This document shows, piece by piece, positions 35,245 to 44,741 of a stretch of 50,754 bases of DNA; the stretch's first letter is position 1; each line of letters begins with the position of its first letter. Source of the stretch: Pseudomonadota bacterium. Lineage in GTDB: Bacteria; Pseudomonadota; Gammaproteobacteria; Steroidobacterales; Woeseiaceae. The stretch is taken from assembly GCA_022574185.1 (NCBI GenBank), contig JACZSM010000015.1, positions 1 to 50,754 on the forward strand, given 5' to 3'. The translations under genes and the position numbers were made by a program. The notes under the pieces are model-generated. The model had not been told where the DNA came from, did not search any database, and was given only the letters and a program-made list of their open reading frames with translations.

Positions 35245-35796
35245 TTACATGAGGCCAGTCTGCAATCGTGCCTCATCGGACATCATGTCCTGGTTCCAGG
35301 GTGGGTCGAAAACAAGTTGCACCACTACATCAGCAACGGTCGGGATGATAGCGATTTTTTCCTGCGCATCCTGCACAAGGATCTCGCCCATGCCGCAGCC
35401 GGGTGCTGTTAAAGTCATGTCCACGGTGACAGAACGTTGCCCGTTGCCCAGCGGCGTCACTTCGCATCGATAAACCAGGCCAAGGTCGACAATATTGACG
35501 GGAATCTCCGGGTCGTAGCAGGTCTTGAGCTGCTGCCAGATAACAGCTTCGATATCATCATCTGACGCATTGTCCGGAATCTCGGGTGGCGGCACCGGAT
35601 CTTTGCCGAGTGCGTCGGCATCGGCGCCGGCAATACGAAACAAATTGCCCTCAACGTACACTGTGAAGCTGCCACCCAGAGCCTGGGTGAGGAAGCCGCT
35701 GGTCCCTGCCCGCAGAGTGACTTCTTCGCCGTCCGGGATGAGGATGGTCTTGACATCACGTGCAAGTGAGAAAGGTTCATTCGCGTGGCCGAACAT
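35245..35796 (-). CDS. sufT: Fe-S assembly factor SufT (DUF59/MIP18 family)
   Basis: SufT is an accessory maturation factor for iron-sulfur proteins, important under high Fe-S demand. The 183-aa protein has an N-terminal barrel-like region (IPDGEEVTLRAGTSGFLTQALGG) and a C-terminal DUF59 domain (TCYDPEIPVNIVDLGLVY, MTLTAPGCGMGEI), with the conserved cysteine in APGC. I placed the start at the ATG at 35796, just after sufU, with GGAG upstream. The frame stays open into sufU, but that part overlaps sufU coding. It is the last suf gene. Confidence 0.92.
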   Translation of the reverse strand: MFGHANEPFSLARDVKTILIPDGEEVTLRAGTSGFLTQALGGSFTVYVEGNLFRIAGADADALGKDPVPPPEIPDNASDDDIEAVIWQQLKTCYDPEIPVNIVDLGLVYRCEVTPLGNGQRSVTVDMTLTAPGCGMGEILVQDAQEKIAIIPTVADVVVQLVFDPPWNQDMMSDEARLQTGLM

Positions 35797-35804
35797 AGGT
35801 GCTG

Positions 35805-36284
35805 CTACTCCGTTGATGCCGGTTTGGTCTGATTGTGTATTGCGCAATTCAATGCGTGCCAGGCGAGCGTCGCACACTTGATCCGCGATGGAAATTCATG
35901 CACGCCATCGAACGCCATGATCTTGCCGAGATCGAGATTATCACCATGATCCTGCCCTGGATCAGTCAGGCGTCTCGTTACAGCACGAAAGTACTCAAGA
36001 GCGACTGACACGTTCAGGCCAATAATGGTATCGGTCATCACGGACGCCGCCGCCACTGATATCGCACACCCGGATCCCTCGAAGGAGGCCGCATCGATCT
36101 TATCCTCATCATCCAGACGCAGGTATAAACGCAATTTATCGCCACACAGCGGATTGATGCCCTCGGCAGTGTGCGTCGCGCCGGCGAGCTTGCCGAAATG
36201 GCGTGGGCTTTTCGCGTGATCAAGAATCAACTCGCGATACAGTTCACGCAAATCGTCGCGGCTATTGATATCGACGGCGTTCAT
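35805..36284 (-). CDS. sufU: Fe-S scaffold / sulfurtransferase SufU
   Basis: This 159-aa IscU-fold protein works with SufS, either accepting sulfur as a zinc-dependent sulfurtransferase or acting as scaffold. Conserved cysteines are C47 (NPLCGD), C73 (GSGCAIS) and C137 (RIKCATLAW). The GSGCAIS and a long insert before the last cysteine are the SufU pattern rather than IscU, which has an LPPVK chaperone motif not seen here. It replaces SufE as partner of SufS in this operon. It overlaps sufS by four bases. Confidence 0.94.
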   Translation of the reverse strand: MNAVDINSRDDLRELYRELILDHAKSPRHFGKLAGATHTAEGINPLCGDKLRLYLRLDDEDKIDAASFEGSGCAISVAAASVMTDTIIGLNVSVALEYFRAVTRRLTDPGQDHGDNLDLGKIMAFDGVHEFPSRIKCATLAWHALNCAIHNQTKPASTE

Positions 36285-37528
36285 GCGAATATCTGCTTTG
36301 CCTTGTCGAGCCCTGCAACGAGCCGATCGACATCATCGACATTGTTGTAGAGGGCCAAGGACGCCCGTGCAGTGCCTGATATTCCAAAATAATCCATGAC
36401 CGGCATGGCACAGTGATGCCCGGTACGAATTGCGATGCCCTGATGGTCGAGTATCGTGCCGAGATCGTGCGGATGAATGTCGTCCAGCAAGAATGACTGG
36501 ACGCTGGCCTTGTCCGCTGCGGTGCCTATCAATCGAATGCCATCGACGCTTGCGAGCTGCTGGGTCAGGTACTCGAGAAGATCGTGTTCATACTTTGCGA
36601 TATGGGACACGCCGATCGACTGCAGGTAGTCAATAGCTGCACCCATGCCGACCACGCCCGATATATTTGGCGTGCCAGCTTCGAATTTGTAGGGCAGGTC
36701 GTTGTAGGTCGTGCCCTCGAAGGAGACTTCGAGAATCATGTCGCCGCCGCCCTGATAGGGAGGCATTTCCTCGAGCAGTGACTCACGGCCGTAAAGAACG
36801 CCAACGCCGGTCGGACCAAACATCTTGTGCGCCGAAAATGCGTAGAAGTCACAGCCAAGGTCCTGGACGTCGATTGGCAGGTGCGGCACGCTCTGGGCAC
36901 CGTCAATGAGAACCGGAATATCAAGCGCGTGCGCTTGCGCGACGATGTCTTTGATCGGATTGATGGTGCCCAGCGCATTGGAAACATGCCCGATCGAGAC
37001 GATTCGAACCTCGGTGCTCAGGAGTTGCTTGAAGGCCTCGAGATCAAGCTGCCCGACGTCGTCCATTGGTGTCACGACCAGCTCGGCACCGGTCTGCTCG
37101 CAGACGAGTTGCCAGGGCACGATGTTCGAATGATGCTCGAGGTGCGATATCAGGATCTTGTCGCCCGGGCCCAGGCGCGGCCGACAGTAACTTTGCGCCA
37201 CAAGATTGATGGATTCGGTCGTGCCACTTGTCAATACGATCTCGCGCCGGCTTGCGGCATGGATGAACGCCTGGATCTTGTCGCGGGCGCCCTCATAGGC
37301 GTCGGTAGCGCGATGGCTCAGTGTATGCACGCCGCGGTGCACGTTGGCGTGGTCATGCCGCTGGTACTCTGCAACAGCGTCGATAACGGCAGTGGGTTGT
37401 TGTGCAGAGGCTGCACTATCGAGGAAGACCAGCGGCTGACCATTGATCTCCTGTTGCAGTGCGGGAAAATCCGACCGGCAGTTTTCAATAGCAACCGCGG
37501 TGCTGTCATTTGGTTGCGGATGCGACAT
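36281..37528 (-). CDS. sufS: Cysteine desulfurase SufS
   Basis: This PLP-dependent group II desulfurase takes sulfur from cysteine for cluster assembly. The 415-aa protein has FLDSAASAQQP and HRGVHTLSHRATDAYEGARD near the N-terminus. The PLP lysine is in FSAHKMFGPTG and the persulfide-forming cysteine is C373 in GHHCAMPVMD. The start overlaps the sufD stop by one base (TAATG). SufS-SufU pairs are typical where SufE is missing. Confidence 0.97.
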   Translation of the reverse strand: MSHPQPNDSTAVAIENCRSDFPALQQEINGQPLVFLDSAASAQQPTAVIDAVAEYQRHDHANVHRGVHTLSHRATDAYEGARDKIQAFIHAASRREIVLTSGTTESINLVAQSYCRPRLGPGDKILISHLEHHSNIVPWQLVCEQTGAELVVTPMDDVGQLDLEAFKQLLSTEVRIVSIGHVSNALGTINPIKDIVAQAHALDIPVLIDGAQSVPHLPIDVQDLGCDFYAFSAHKMFGPTGVGVLYGRESLLEEMPPYQGGGDMILEVSFEGTTYNDLPYKFEAGTPNISGVVGMGAAIDYLQSIGVSHIAKYEHDLLEYLTQQLASVDGIRLIGTAADKASVQSFLLDDIHPHDLGTILDHQGIAIRTGHHCAMPVMDYFGISGTARASLALYNNVDDVDRLVAGLDKAKQIFA

Positions 37529-38808
37529 TACTCGACTCCGTCGATCAGGTTCGCGAGCCGGTCGGCGACGATGCCGCTGATCGTTTCCTGCATCGCGGTA
37601 ATCGGTGTCATATTCACGATAATCTGTGCGAACGCGCGAGTCAGCAATTGTCGACCCTCTTGGGCGTCCAGGCCCCTGGTGCGCAAGTAGAACAAGGCTG
37701 CTTCGTCAAGCGTGCCGATGGTCGTGCCATGTGCACATTTGACATCGTCTGCGTAGATCTCCAGCTCCGGCTTGGCATCGATTTCGGCATTCTCGGACAA
37801 CAGCAGGTTGTGGTTTGTCTGCTCTGCATCGGTGCCGTCCGCACCAGCGTGCACGATGACTTTACCGTTCCAGACACAACGCGAATACTCGGACAATATG
37901 CCGCGATACTCCTGCCGAGAGCGCGCCGGACCGACTCGATGGTCAATTCTCGTGTGGTTATCAATGTGCTGCCCGTCGCCGGCCAGGTACAGGCCATGAA
38001 ATGAGGCGGATGCCCCCGGTCCTGTCACCTGAATGTTCAGATCGTTGCGGATCAACTTGCCGCCCAGATCGAAAGCGCAGTGACTGAAGCGACTGTCGCG
38101 ACCGAGGTGGACGCCAAGACGGTTAGTCTGGCTGTGTGCGTGATGCCGATCTTGGATGCGCACATAGCTGACCCTGGCATTGTCGCCCAGATCCAGATTT
38201 ACCACGGTATTGGCGTAGTGACTCGCAGTACCCGACGATGCATGGTACTCAATAAAGCTTGCCTCACTATGCGCTGCGAGTTCGATTTCGACACGCGCCT
38301 GCGTGACGCCAACCGCTGCCGTCGCGTTATCGATAAAAAGAATGCCAATAGGTTTGCTCAATTCAGACTCGGCCTCGATCCGCAGGCACAGTCCGTCGTG
38401 CAGCAGGGCAATGTTCAGATCGGCGAGCGGAGCATCGAAATCGAAAGTTGCGATCGAGTCACTTAGCAATGCAACACCGATACCTGCCTCTTGCGCGAGA
38501 GCAATGGAATCCAGATCGACCTTGCCGTTCGCAATGATGAGCCAGTTGGCATCGAATCGACTCGTGACGGCGTCAATTGTCGCAGAGTCGCTTCCCGGTG
38601 GCGCCGATTCGGCACCATCGGCCAGCCACTGATTGCTGAGATCGATCACGCTGGCCAGGTTGGTGTACTTCCAGTCCTCATGCCGAGTGGTCGGAGTACC
38701 CTGGTCATCCAGGTGTTGAAGTGCGGCAAGCCGCGCGTCCGACAGCCGGTCGTTCGGCATTCTTGCAACGGCCTCCCGTAGTGCGTCGATTTTGAGAGCG
38801 GACTTCAT
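37528..38808 (-). CDS. sufD: Fe-S cluster assembly protein SufD
   Basis: SufD is the SufB paralogue in the SufBC2D scaffold and is needed for iron acquisition. The 426-aa protein has a helical N-terminal part ([15 protein letters not shown]) and a beta-helix core. The conserved C-terminal block has [27 protein letters not shown] spacing, with the histidine after VKCAHG. It overlaps sufC by four bases (ATGA). Confidence 0.96.
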   Translation of the reverse strand: MKSALKIDALREAVARMPNDRLSDARLAALQHLDDQGTPTTRHEDWKYTNLASVIDLSNQWLADGAESAPPGSDSATIDAVTSRFDANWLIIANGKVDLDSIALAQEAGIGVALLSDSIATFDFDAPLADLNIALLHDGLCLRIEAESELSKPIGILFIDNATAAVGVTQARVEIELAAHSEASFIEYHASSGTASHYANTVVNLDLGDNARVSYVRIQDRHHAHSQTNRLGVHLGRDSRFSHCAFDLGGKLIRNDLNIQVTGPGASASFHGLYLAGDGQHIDNHTRIDHRVGPARSRQEYRGILSEYSRCVWNGKVIVHAGADGTDAEQTNHNLLLSENAEIDAKPELEIYADDVKCAHGTTIGTLDEAALFYLRTRGLDAQEGRQLLTRAFAQIIVNMTPITAMQETISGIVADRLANLIDGVE

Positions 38809-39557
38809 GCAGTCGCGGCCTCGCGCAACCAGTCGTAGCCTTTTTCCTCGAGCTGCAGAGCGAGCGATTTATCGCCCGAGCGCACGATGCGCCCCTCTGA
38901 CAGAACATGTACCTGGTCGGGCTCGATGTAATCGAGCATTCTCTGGTAGTGAGTGACGAGTATGATGGCGCGGTCCGGGCTGCGCAGCGAGTTGATGCCT
39001 TCGGCAACTGAGCGCAACGCGTCGATATCGAGCCCTGAGTCTGTTTCATCGAGTATCGCGAGCTTGGGTTCGAGTATCGCCAATTGCAGAATCTCATTGC
39101 GTTTCTTTTCACCACCCGAGAAACCTTCGTTGACGCCGCGGTTGAGAAATTTCGGATCCATGCCGAGCAGCGCCATCTTTTCCTTTGCGAGCTTCAGAAA
39201 CTCAAAGGCGTCGATTTCGTCCAGGCCCTGGTGCCTGCGCCGCGCATTCAGTGCGGCTTTCAGCAGGTAGGCATTGTTGACGCCTGGAATCTCAACCGGA
39301 TACTGAAAGCCCAGAAAGATGCCTTCCCGGGCACGCTCTTCTGGCTCCAGGTCCAGCAGGTTGCGGCCCTGATAAGTGACGGTTCCTGCCGTGACTTCAT
39401 AGCCATCGTGGCCCGCGATGACCAGGGCCAGGGTGCTCTTGCCGGAGCCATTGGGCCCCATGATCGCGTGCACCTCGCCGGCATTCACGGTCAGGTTGAC
39501 ACCGCGGAGAATTTCGACATCCCCAATGCGGACTTTGAGGTTCTTGATTTCGAGCAT
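38805..39557 (-). CDS. sufC: Fe-S cluster assembly ATPase SufC
   Basis: SufC is an ABC-type ATPase that drives conformational change in the SufBCD scaffold. The 250-aa protein has Walker [10 protein letters not shown], a Q-loop FQYPVEIPG, signature [11 protein letters not shown] and Walker [17 protein letters not shown], followed by the switch TH. It has no membrane partner, as expected for SufC. It begins nine bases after the sufB stop. Confidence 0.98.
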   Translation of the reverse strand: MLEIKNLKVRIGDVEILRGVNLTVNAGEVHAIMGPNGSGKSTLALVIAGHDGYEVTAGTVTYQGRNLLDLEPEERAREGIFLGFQYPVEIPGVNNAYLLKAALNARRRHQGLDEIDAFEFLKLAKEKMALLGMDPKFLNRGVNEGFSGGEKKRNEILQLAILEPKLAILDETDSGLDIDALRSVAEGINSLRSPDRAIILVTHYQRMLDYIEPDQVHVLSEGRIVRSGDKSLALQLEEKGYDWLREAATA

Positions 39558-39566
39558 CGTAGTTCC

Positions 39567-41015
39567 TTAGCCAACCGCGCCTTCGAGGCTGACGTTCAAC
39601 AGAGCTTGTGCCTCAACGGCAAATTCCATGGGTAATTCCTTGAAAACTTCCTTGCAGAAGCCATTGACGATCATGTTGACAGCATCCTCCTCGGAGATGC
39701 CGCGCTGCCGGCAGTAGAACAGCTGATCTGCGGAGATCTTGGAGGTTGTTGCCTCATGTTCGATCTTTGCGCTGGGATTCCTGATTTCCATGTAGGGGAA
39801 CGTATGTGCACCGCAATCTTTGCCGATGAGCAGCGAATCGCATTGAGTGTGATTGCGCGCACCGGTCGCCTGCGGCATCACGCGGACCAATCCGCGGTAG
39901 GTATTCTGTGCGTGACCGGCCGATATGCCTTTGGACACGATCGTGCTGCGCGTATTGCGCCCGATGTGGATCATCTTCGTGCCAGTATCGGCCTGCTGGT
40001 AGTTGTTGACGACGGCGACGGAGTAGAACTCGCCGACTGAATTGTCACCGCGCAGGATGCAACTCGGATACTTCCACGTGATTGCCGAGCCGGTCTCAAC
40101 CTGTGTCCAGGAGATTTTCGAATTTGCGCCACGGCAATCGCCGCGCTTGGTGACGAAGTTGTAAATGCCGCCTTTGCCATTTTCGTCACCGGGGTACCAG
40201 TTCTGTACCGTCGAATACTTGATCTGCGCATCCTTGAGCGCGATGAGTTCAACGACGGCCGCATGCAATTGGTTCTCGTCGCGCATCGGCGCCGTGCAAC
40301 CCTCGAGGTAGCTGACATAGCTGCCTTCATCGGCAATGATCAGCGTGCGTTCGAATTGGCCGGTGTTGGCGGCGTTGATTCGAAAATAGGTCGACAACTC
40401 CATTGGACAACGCACGCCCTTGGGAATGTAAACAAACGAACCGTCGCTGAAGACCGCTGAATTGAGTGCGGCGAAAAAGTTGTCCCGTTGCGGCACGACG
40501 CTGCCCAGGTATTTGCGAATCAGTTCCGGGTGGTCCCGCACGGCCTCGGAAAACGGGCAGAAAATTACTCCAGCCTCGGACAGTTTCTCTTTGAACGTCG
40601 TCGCGACTGAAACGCTGTCAAAAACTGCGTCCACGGCAACGCCGGCAAGCCGTGCGCGCTCGTGCAATGGTATGCCGAGTTTTTCATAGGTCTCGAGGAG
40701 CTTCGGGTCGACTTCGTCCAGGCTTTTCGGGCCGTCCTTGTCGGACTTCGGCGCCGCGTAGTAGGAAATCGAATCATAGTCGACCGGTGTGTAGCGAACA
40801 TGAGACCAGGTCGGCTCTTGCATTGTCAGCCAATAGCGATACGCGCGCAGCCGCCACTTGAGCATGAATTCGGGTTCTTTCTTGCGCGCTGAAATTGCAC
40901 GGATGACATCTTTGTTAAGACCCGGGGGCATGGTGTCGGTTTCGATGTCGGTGACAAAGCCGTGTTCGTAACGGCGATTGACAAGGCTTTCGAGTTTCTC
41001 GGAGCTAGTGGACAT
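39567..41015 (-). CDS. sufB: Fe-S cluster assembly protein SufB
   Basis: SufB is the main scaffold on which the nascent cluster forms. The 482-aa protein contains the family blocks [49 protein letters not shown] and [17 protein letters not shown], then [19 protein letters not shown] chose the ATG at 41015 because an AAGGA lies just upstream. The open frame further upstream (to 41078) overlaps the regulator gene and reads unlike SufB. It is the first structural gene of the operon. Confidence 0.97.
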   Translation of the reverse strand: MSTSSEKLESLVNRRYEHGFVTDIETDTMPPGLNKDVIRAISARKKEPEFMLKWRLRAYRYWLTMQEPTWSHVRYTPVDYDSISYYAAPKSDKDGPKSLDEVDPKLLETYEKLGIPLHERARLAGVAVDAVFDSVSVATTFKEKLSEAGVIFCPFSEAVRDHPELIRKYLGSVVPQRDNFFAALNSAVFSDGSFVYIPKGVRCPMELSTYFRINAANTGQFERTLIIADEGSYVSYLEGCTAPMRDENQLHAAVVELIALKDAQIKYSTVQNWYPGDENGKGGIYNFVTKRGDCRGANSKISWTQVETGSAITWKYPSCILRGDNSVGEFYSVAVVNNYQQADTGTKMIHIGRNTRSTIVSKGISAGHAQNTYRGLVRVMPQATGARNHTQCDSLLIGKDCGAHTFPYMEIRNPSAKIEHEATTSKISADQLFYCRQRGISEEDAVNMIVNGFCKEVFKELPMEFAVEAQALLNVSLEGAVG

Positions 41016-41016
41016 G

Positions 41017-41478
41017 TCAGTTCCTTCTCTCGACGACGAGCGGCATGCCGGCGAAGCGGAAGTTCGGTGTCGGGGCATTGGCGCGTTGCAGGTCGATCAG
41101 GTTGACTTCTTCGAGTGCACGGCGAATACCGATGTTGATACGTTGCCAGGCACCGCTAACAGTGCAGACACCTTCGAAATCGCAATGCTTGTCGGCTGCG
41201 CTGCACTCAGTAATCGATACTGGCCCTTCGAGAGCATCGATGACACTGGCGGCACTAATCTGGCGCGGATCACGCGACAGGCGGTAGCCGCCATTCATGC
41301 CTCGCGTTGACGTCACGAGGCCGGCGCGGCCGAGTGTCTTGAACAGCTTGCTGACCGTGGGTAGCCCAAGGCCAGTTGCCGCAGCAACGTCCGCCGCACT
41401 GCGCAAGGCGGTTGGGTCGGCGGCCAGGTGGGCGAGCACGACGGTCCCGTAATCGGTGAGTCTGCTGATTTTGAGCAC
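41017..41478 (-). CDS. sufR: Rrf2-family SUF regulator
   Basis: This 153-aa Rrf2/IscR-type transcription factor heads the suf operon. The winged helix spans about 1-80 ([16 protein letters not shown], then [17 protein letters not shown], then RGMNGGYRL). Three cysteines, C92, C99 and C105, lie in [17 protein letters not shown] and probably bind an Fe-S cluster, so that it senses cluster supply. It matches the 'SUF system Fe-S cluster assembly regulator' branch rather than true IscR, and the first cysteine spacing differs by one. I prefer the GTG at 41478 with GGAG seven bases upstream; an ATG at 41493 would add five residues. Its stop lies directly before sufB. An IscR-like operator sits upstream. 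The symbol sufR is descriptive and does not mean the cyanobacterial SufR. Confidence 0.92.
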   Translation of the reverse strand: MLKISRLTDYGTVVLAHLAADPTALRSAADVAAATGLGLPTVSKLFKTLGRAGLVTSTRGMNGGYRLSRDPRQISAASVIDALEGPVSITECSAADKHCDFEGVCTVSGAWQRINIGIRRALEEVNLIDLQRANAPTPNFRFAGMPLVVERRN

Positions 41479-41500
41479 GCTGCATCTCCGCAAAACTACA

Positions 41501-41524
41501 ATAAGGGACCATTTTAGTCCTATT
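41501..41524. promoter_or_regulatory. IscR type-1-like operator upstream of the suf regulator
   Basis: The core GACCATTTTAGTC (41507-41519) matches 12 of 13 positions of the type-1 IscR core GACTRWWWYAGTC, and an ATA flank is also present at 41501-41503. The outer right half fits less well. It lies 22 bases before the GTG of the Rrf2 regulator on the minus strand, where binding would block transcription, in line with feedback control of the operon. The divergent aldolase gene starts about 130 bp away. Confidence 0.65.
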
Positions 41525-41657
41525 TATGGATTTGCGCTATAGCTCAGGCCGTAAGGACATACTGAATTGTGGTTTTTTGCTATGCTACGCGCGCGCCGGC
41601 GGTCGCTGCCGCGCTACCGGCCGACCTGAATTCACCCCGTTACCTGGAGACCACGGC

Positions 41658-42680
41658 ATGGATCTGAATGAATTGCACTCGATCGCCATGGGTATGACGA
41701 GCAATGGCAAAGGCATACTGGCGGCGGATGAAAGTTCACCGACGATCAAGAAACGGTTTGACACGATCGACGCGGAGTCGACGGAGGCAAATCGCAGACG
41801 CTATCGAGAAATGCTGTTTACGACGTCGGGTGCGGCAGACTATATCGGCGGAGTCATCTTATTTGATGAAACGATTCGACAGACGACCAGTGACGGGGTG
41901 CCGTTTCCGAAATATCTGAATGATCTCGGCATGATTGCCGGTATCAAGGTGGATATGGGCGCCAAGGCTCTCGCGGGTTTTCCCGGTGAGACCGTTACAG
42001 AAGGGCTTGATGGATTACGCGAACGTCTTGCCGAGTATGTGGAGCTCGGTGCCAGGTTCGCGAAATGGCGTGCCGTGATACACATTGGCGACGCCATTCC
42101 GACAGAGTATTGCCTGCACGCCAACGCGCATGCGCTCGCTCGTTACGCGGCGCTATGTCAGGAAGCTGGCGTCGTGCCGATCGTAGAACCCGAAGTGCTC
42201 ATGGATGGCGCGCACAGCATCAATCGATGTGAAGAGGTCACGATTGCGGCCCTGGATGCTGTTTTCTCCGCACTCGAGGCGCATAAAGTTGCCCTCGAGG
42301 GCATCGTGCTCAAGCCAAATATGGTGATATCGGGGTCGGCTGCTGCCGACCGGGCAGGCCCGGCCGAGGTTGCTGCAGCCACATTGCGAGTTCTCAGAGC
42401 GCATGTACCCGAGGCAGTTGCGGCAATTGCATTTCTGTCGGGCGGCCAGACCGCGGAAGAGGCGACCGAGCATCTGGGCCTGATGAATGAGGACGGACCA
42501 TTTCCCTGGGAGCTGTCGTTTTCCTATGGCCGTGCGCTGCAGGCACCTGCCCTGGATGCCTGGCGTGGCAACGAAGATAATTTCGCAGCCGGACAGAATG
42601 CGCTCTTCAAGCGCGCAAGATTGAATAGCCTGGCGCACCTTGGCCAGTACCAAACGTCGATGGAGACCGAAGCTGTCTGA
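41658..42680 (+). CDS. Class I fructose-bisphosphate aldolase
   Basis: This enzyme splits fructose 1,6-bisphosphate to dihydroxyacetone phosphate and glyceraldehyde 3-phosphate, or the reverse, through a Schiff base and without metal. The 340-aa protein is of the eukaryote-like class I type, not the short archaeal-type FbaB. Motifs are GKGILAADESSPTIKKRF, the Schiff-base lysine K219 in GIVLKPNMV, and AFLSGGQTAEEAT. The ATG at 41658 follows GGAG and begins the conserved N-terminus; the open frame extends upstream to 41526. Its last 41 bases overlap the possible start region of mlaF. Confidence 0.95.
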   Translation: MDLNELHSIAMGMTSNGKGILAADESSPTIKKRFDTIDAESTEANRRRYREMLFTTSGAADYIGGVILFDETIRQTTSDGVPFPKYLNDLGMIAGIKVDMGAKALAGFPGETVTEGLDGLRERLAEYVELGARFAKWRAVIHIGDAIPTEYCLHANAHALARYAALCQEAGVVPIVEPEVLMDGAHSINRCEEVTIAALDAVFSALEAHKVALEGIVLKPNMVISGSAAADRAGPAEVAAATLRVLRAHVPEAVAAIAFLSGGQTAEEATEHLGLMNEDGPFPWELSFSYGRALQAPALDAWRGNEDNFAAGQNALFKRARLNSLAHLGQYQTSMETEAV

Positions 42681-43479
42681 GAAATTCATTGAGGTCAGGA
42701 ACCTCGATTTTTGTCGGGGATCCCGACACATATTCAAGAACCTGAATCTCACGATTGCGCGTGGCAAGATCACCGCGATCATGGGGACGAGTGGCACCGG
42801 CAAGACAACGCTGCTGCAACTGATCACACGACAGCTCGTTCCAGATCGAGGCCAGGTATTCATCGATGGCGTCGACATCGGCAAACTCAATCTTCGCGAA
42901 CTCTACAAGCTGCGCAGGCGCTTCGGTGTGTTGTTTCAAAACGGTGCGCTGCTGACGGACATGAGCGTATTTGAGAATGTCGCCTTTCCATTGCGCGAGC
43001 ACACGCGCCTGACGAACCGACTGATTCGACACGTCGTGCTGACAAAACTACACGCGGTTGGATTGCGCGGCGCCGCTGACATGATGCCCGGGCAACTGTC
43101 GGGAGGGATGGAGCGGCGCGTTGCCCTTGCACGCGCTATGGTCATGGACCCCGATATCCTGATCTACGACGAGCCTTTCGTCGGCCTCGATCCTATCTCG
43201 ATGGGAGTCATCGTGCGGCTGGTCAAGCGCATGAACAAAGCGCTCGGTATTACGAGCATCCTGGTTAGCCACGACGTCAAAGAAATAATGGAAGTCGCCG
43301 ATTGCAGCTACCTGATCTCCAATGGCAAGGTTGCGGCGTCAGGAAGCCCGGAGGATATGCGCCAACAATTGTCCGAGACGGTGCGTCAATTCATGCATGG
43401 TATGGCGGATGGGCCAGTCCCATTTCATTTCGACGCGCCCGATTACGAGGAACAACTGCTTGGCAGGGATGAGAAGTAG
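42640..43479 (+). CDS. mlaF: Phospholipid ABC transporter ATP-binding protein MlaF
   Basis: MlaF powers the MlaFEDB complex that moves phospholipids between the membranes to keep outer-membrane asymmetry. Motifs are Walker A GTSGTGKTT, Q-loop LFQNGALL, signature LSGGMERRVALARA, Walker B ILIYDEPFVGLDP and the switch VSHDV. The start is ambiguous. The TTG at 42640 lies within the aldolase gene and adds a basic stretch. A CTG at 42673 has a GGAG at suitable distance and would give MSEKFIEVRNLDF, which looks more like a MlaF N-terminus. No ATG or GTG is available near there. mlaE follows after five bases. Confidence 0.93.
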   Translation: MASTKRRWRPKLSEKFIEVRNLDFCRGSRHIFKNLNLTIARGKITAIMGTSGTGKTTLLQLITRQLVPDRGQVFIDGVDIGKLNLRELYKLRRRFGVLFQNGALLTDMSVFENVAFPLREHTRLTNRLIRHVVLTKLHAVGLRGAADMMPGQLSGGMERRVALARAMVMDPDILIYDEPFVGLDPISMGVIVRLVKRMNKALGITSILVSHDVKEIMEVADCSYLISNGKVAASGSPEDMRQQLSETVRQFMHGMADGPVPFHFDAPDYEEQLLGRDEK

Positions 43480-43484
43480 TCGCA

Positions 43485-44249
43485 ATGTTACGTGAAATCT
43501 ATCAGGCGCTGCTTGAATTCGTGCGTACGTTCGGCGCGCTGCAGTTGTTTTTCCTGCGATTACTGCGACATTCGCCGTTCGTTTTTGTCAAACGATTCAG
43601 GCTCGTGGTTTTCCAGGTGTACAACACGGGTGTGTTGTCCATTGTCCTCATCGTGGTCTGTGGCGGATTCATTGGCGCCGTTCTGGGACTGCAGGTATAT
43701 TCGAACCTGAAACGTTTCAACGCCGAAGATACCGTCGGGCTCTTTACTGCATTTGCATTGGCAAAAGAAATTGGTCCGGTGCTTACCGCGCTGTTGTTCG
43801 CGGGCCGGGCAGGCACGGCTCTGGCGTCCGAGATCGGCTTGATGAAAGCAACAGACCAGCTGTCCGCCATGGAGATGATGGCAGTCAACCCGATTCCCCG
43901 CGTCGTGGTGCCGCGTTTTCTCGGCGGCATCATTGCCGTGCCCATATTGACGGCAATTTTCACAACGATGGGCATTCTCGGTGCGCATCTTGTGGCCGTG
44001 GAACTGCTCGGTGTCGACGTGGGCGCATTCTGGCAACAGATGCAGCAGACGCTGGAACCGTCCGACATCTATGAAGGCATATTTAAAAGTGTGGTATTCG
44101 GAATTGTGGCGAGCTTGCTCGCGGTCTGGGAGGGCTATAATGCGTTACCGACGGCTGCAGGCGTCAGTCGGGCGACCACACGCACCGTTGTCGTTACAGC
44201 GATTTCGGTTCTAATACTGGATTTTATGATTACTGCGTCGTTACTTTGA
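43485..44249 (+). CDS. mlaE: Phospholipid ABC transporter permease MlaE
   Basis: The 254-aa MlaE/YrbE-type permease has about five to six membrane helices. Family blocks are YNTGVLSIVLIVVCGGFIGAV, the conserved KEIGPVLTALLFAGRAGTALASEIG, and VNPIPRVVVPRFLGG. It forms the membrane dimer of the Mla transporter. It lies between mlaF and mlaD, as in the usual mlaFEDCB order. Confidence 0.96.
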   Translation: MLREIYQALLEFVRTFGALQLFFLRLLRHSPFVFVKRFRLVVFQVYNTGVLSIVLIVVCGGFIGAVLGLQVYSNLKRFNAEDTVGLFTAFALAKEIGPVLTALLFAGRAGTALASEIGLMKATDQLSAMEMMAVNPIPRVVVPRFLGGIIAVPILTAIFTTMGILGAHLVAVELLGVDVGAFWQQMQQTLEPSDIYEGIFKSVVFGIVASLLAVWEGYNALPTAAGVSRATTRTVVVTAISVLILDFMITASLL

Positions 44250-44257
44250 GGTAAACC

Positions 44258-44728
44258 ATGCAACAGACACGTACGGTAGAGCTGGGCACGGGCTTGTTTG
44301 TCTTACTGGGAATCGGTGCGTTGTTTTTTTTGACAACGCAGACCACCGGCTTTGGTAATTATGCAGGCTCCGATACCTATGAAGTCCAGGCCCGATTCGA
44401 AAATATTGGCAGTTTGAAACCAAGATCGCCTGTTTCGATGGCCGGCGTGACGATCGGGCGCGTTATCAAGGTCGAGTTTGACAGTGATTCGCTTGAGGCC
44501 GTCGTTACATTTATTCTGGAAAGTCAATACGACCGGATTCCCGATGATTCGGACGCGACAATCCTGACTGCCGGCCTGATGGGCAGTCAGTACATGGCGT
44601 TACAGGCCGGTGGTTCCGAGACCTATCTCGAAGATGGCAGCGAAGTCCTGTTTACACAATCTGCGGTTGTGCTCGAGAACCTGATTGGCAAGTACTTGTT
44701 CAGTAGTGATTCGGGCGATAAGAAATAG
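44258..44728 (+). CDS. mlaD: Phospholipid transport MCE protein MlaD
   Basis: MlaD forms a periplasmic hexameric ring with a central pore on the Mla inner-membrane complex. The 156-aa protein has one N-terminal membrane helix (about 8-28, LGTGLFVLLGIGALFFL) and one MCE domain (YEVQARFENIGSLKPRSPVSMAGV, then ILTAGLMGSQYMAL). The length is a little below that of E. coli MlaD (183 aa), mainly at the C-terminus. It starts eight bases after mlaE. Confidence 0.96.
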   Translation: MQQTRTVELGTGLFVLLGIGALFFLTTQTTGFGNYAGSDTYEVQARFENIGSLKPRSPVSMAGVTIGRVIKVEFDSDSLEAVVTFILESQYDRIPDDSDATILTAGLMGSQYMALQAGGSETYLEDGSEVLFTQSAVVLENLIGKYLFSSDSGDKK

Positions 44729-44741
44729 GGAGCGGACGATA

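Noticed and set aside
36827..37690. 287-aa plus-strand frame opposite sufS
   Set aside because: sufS is unmistakable on the minus strand with its PLP lysine and catalytic cysteine. The plus frame has no family resemblance.
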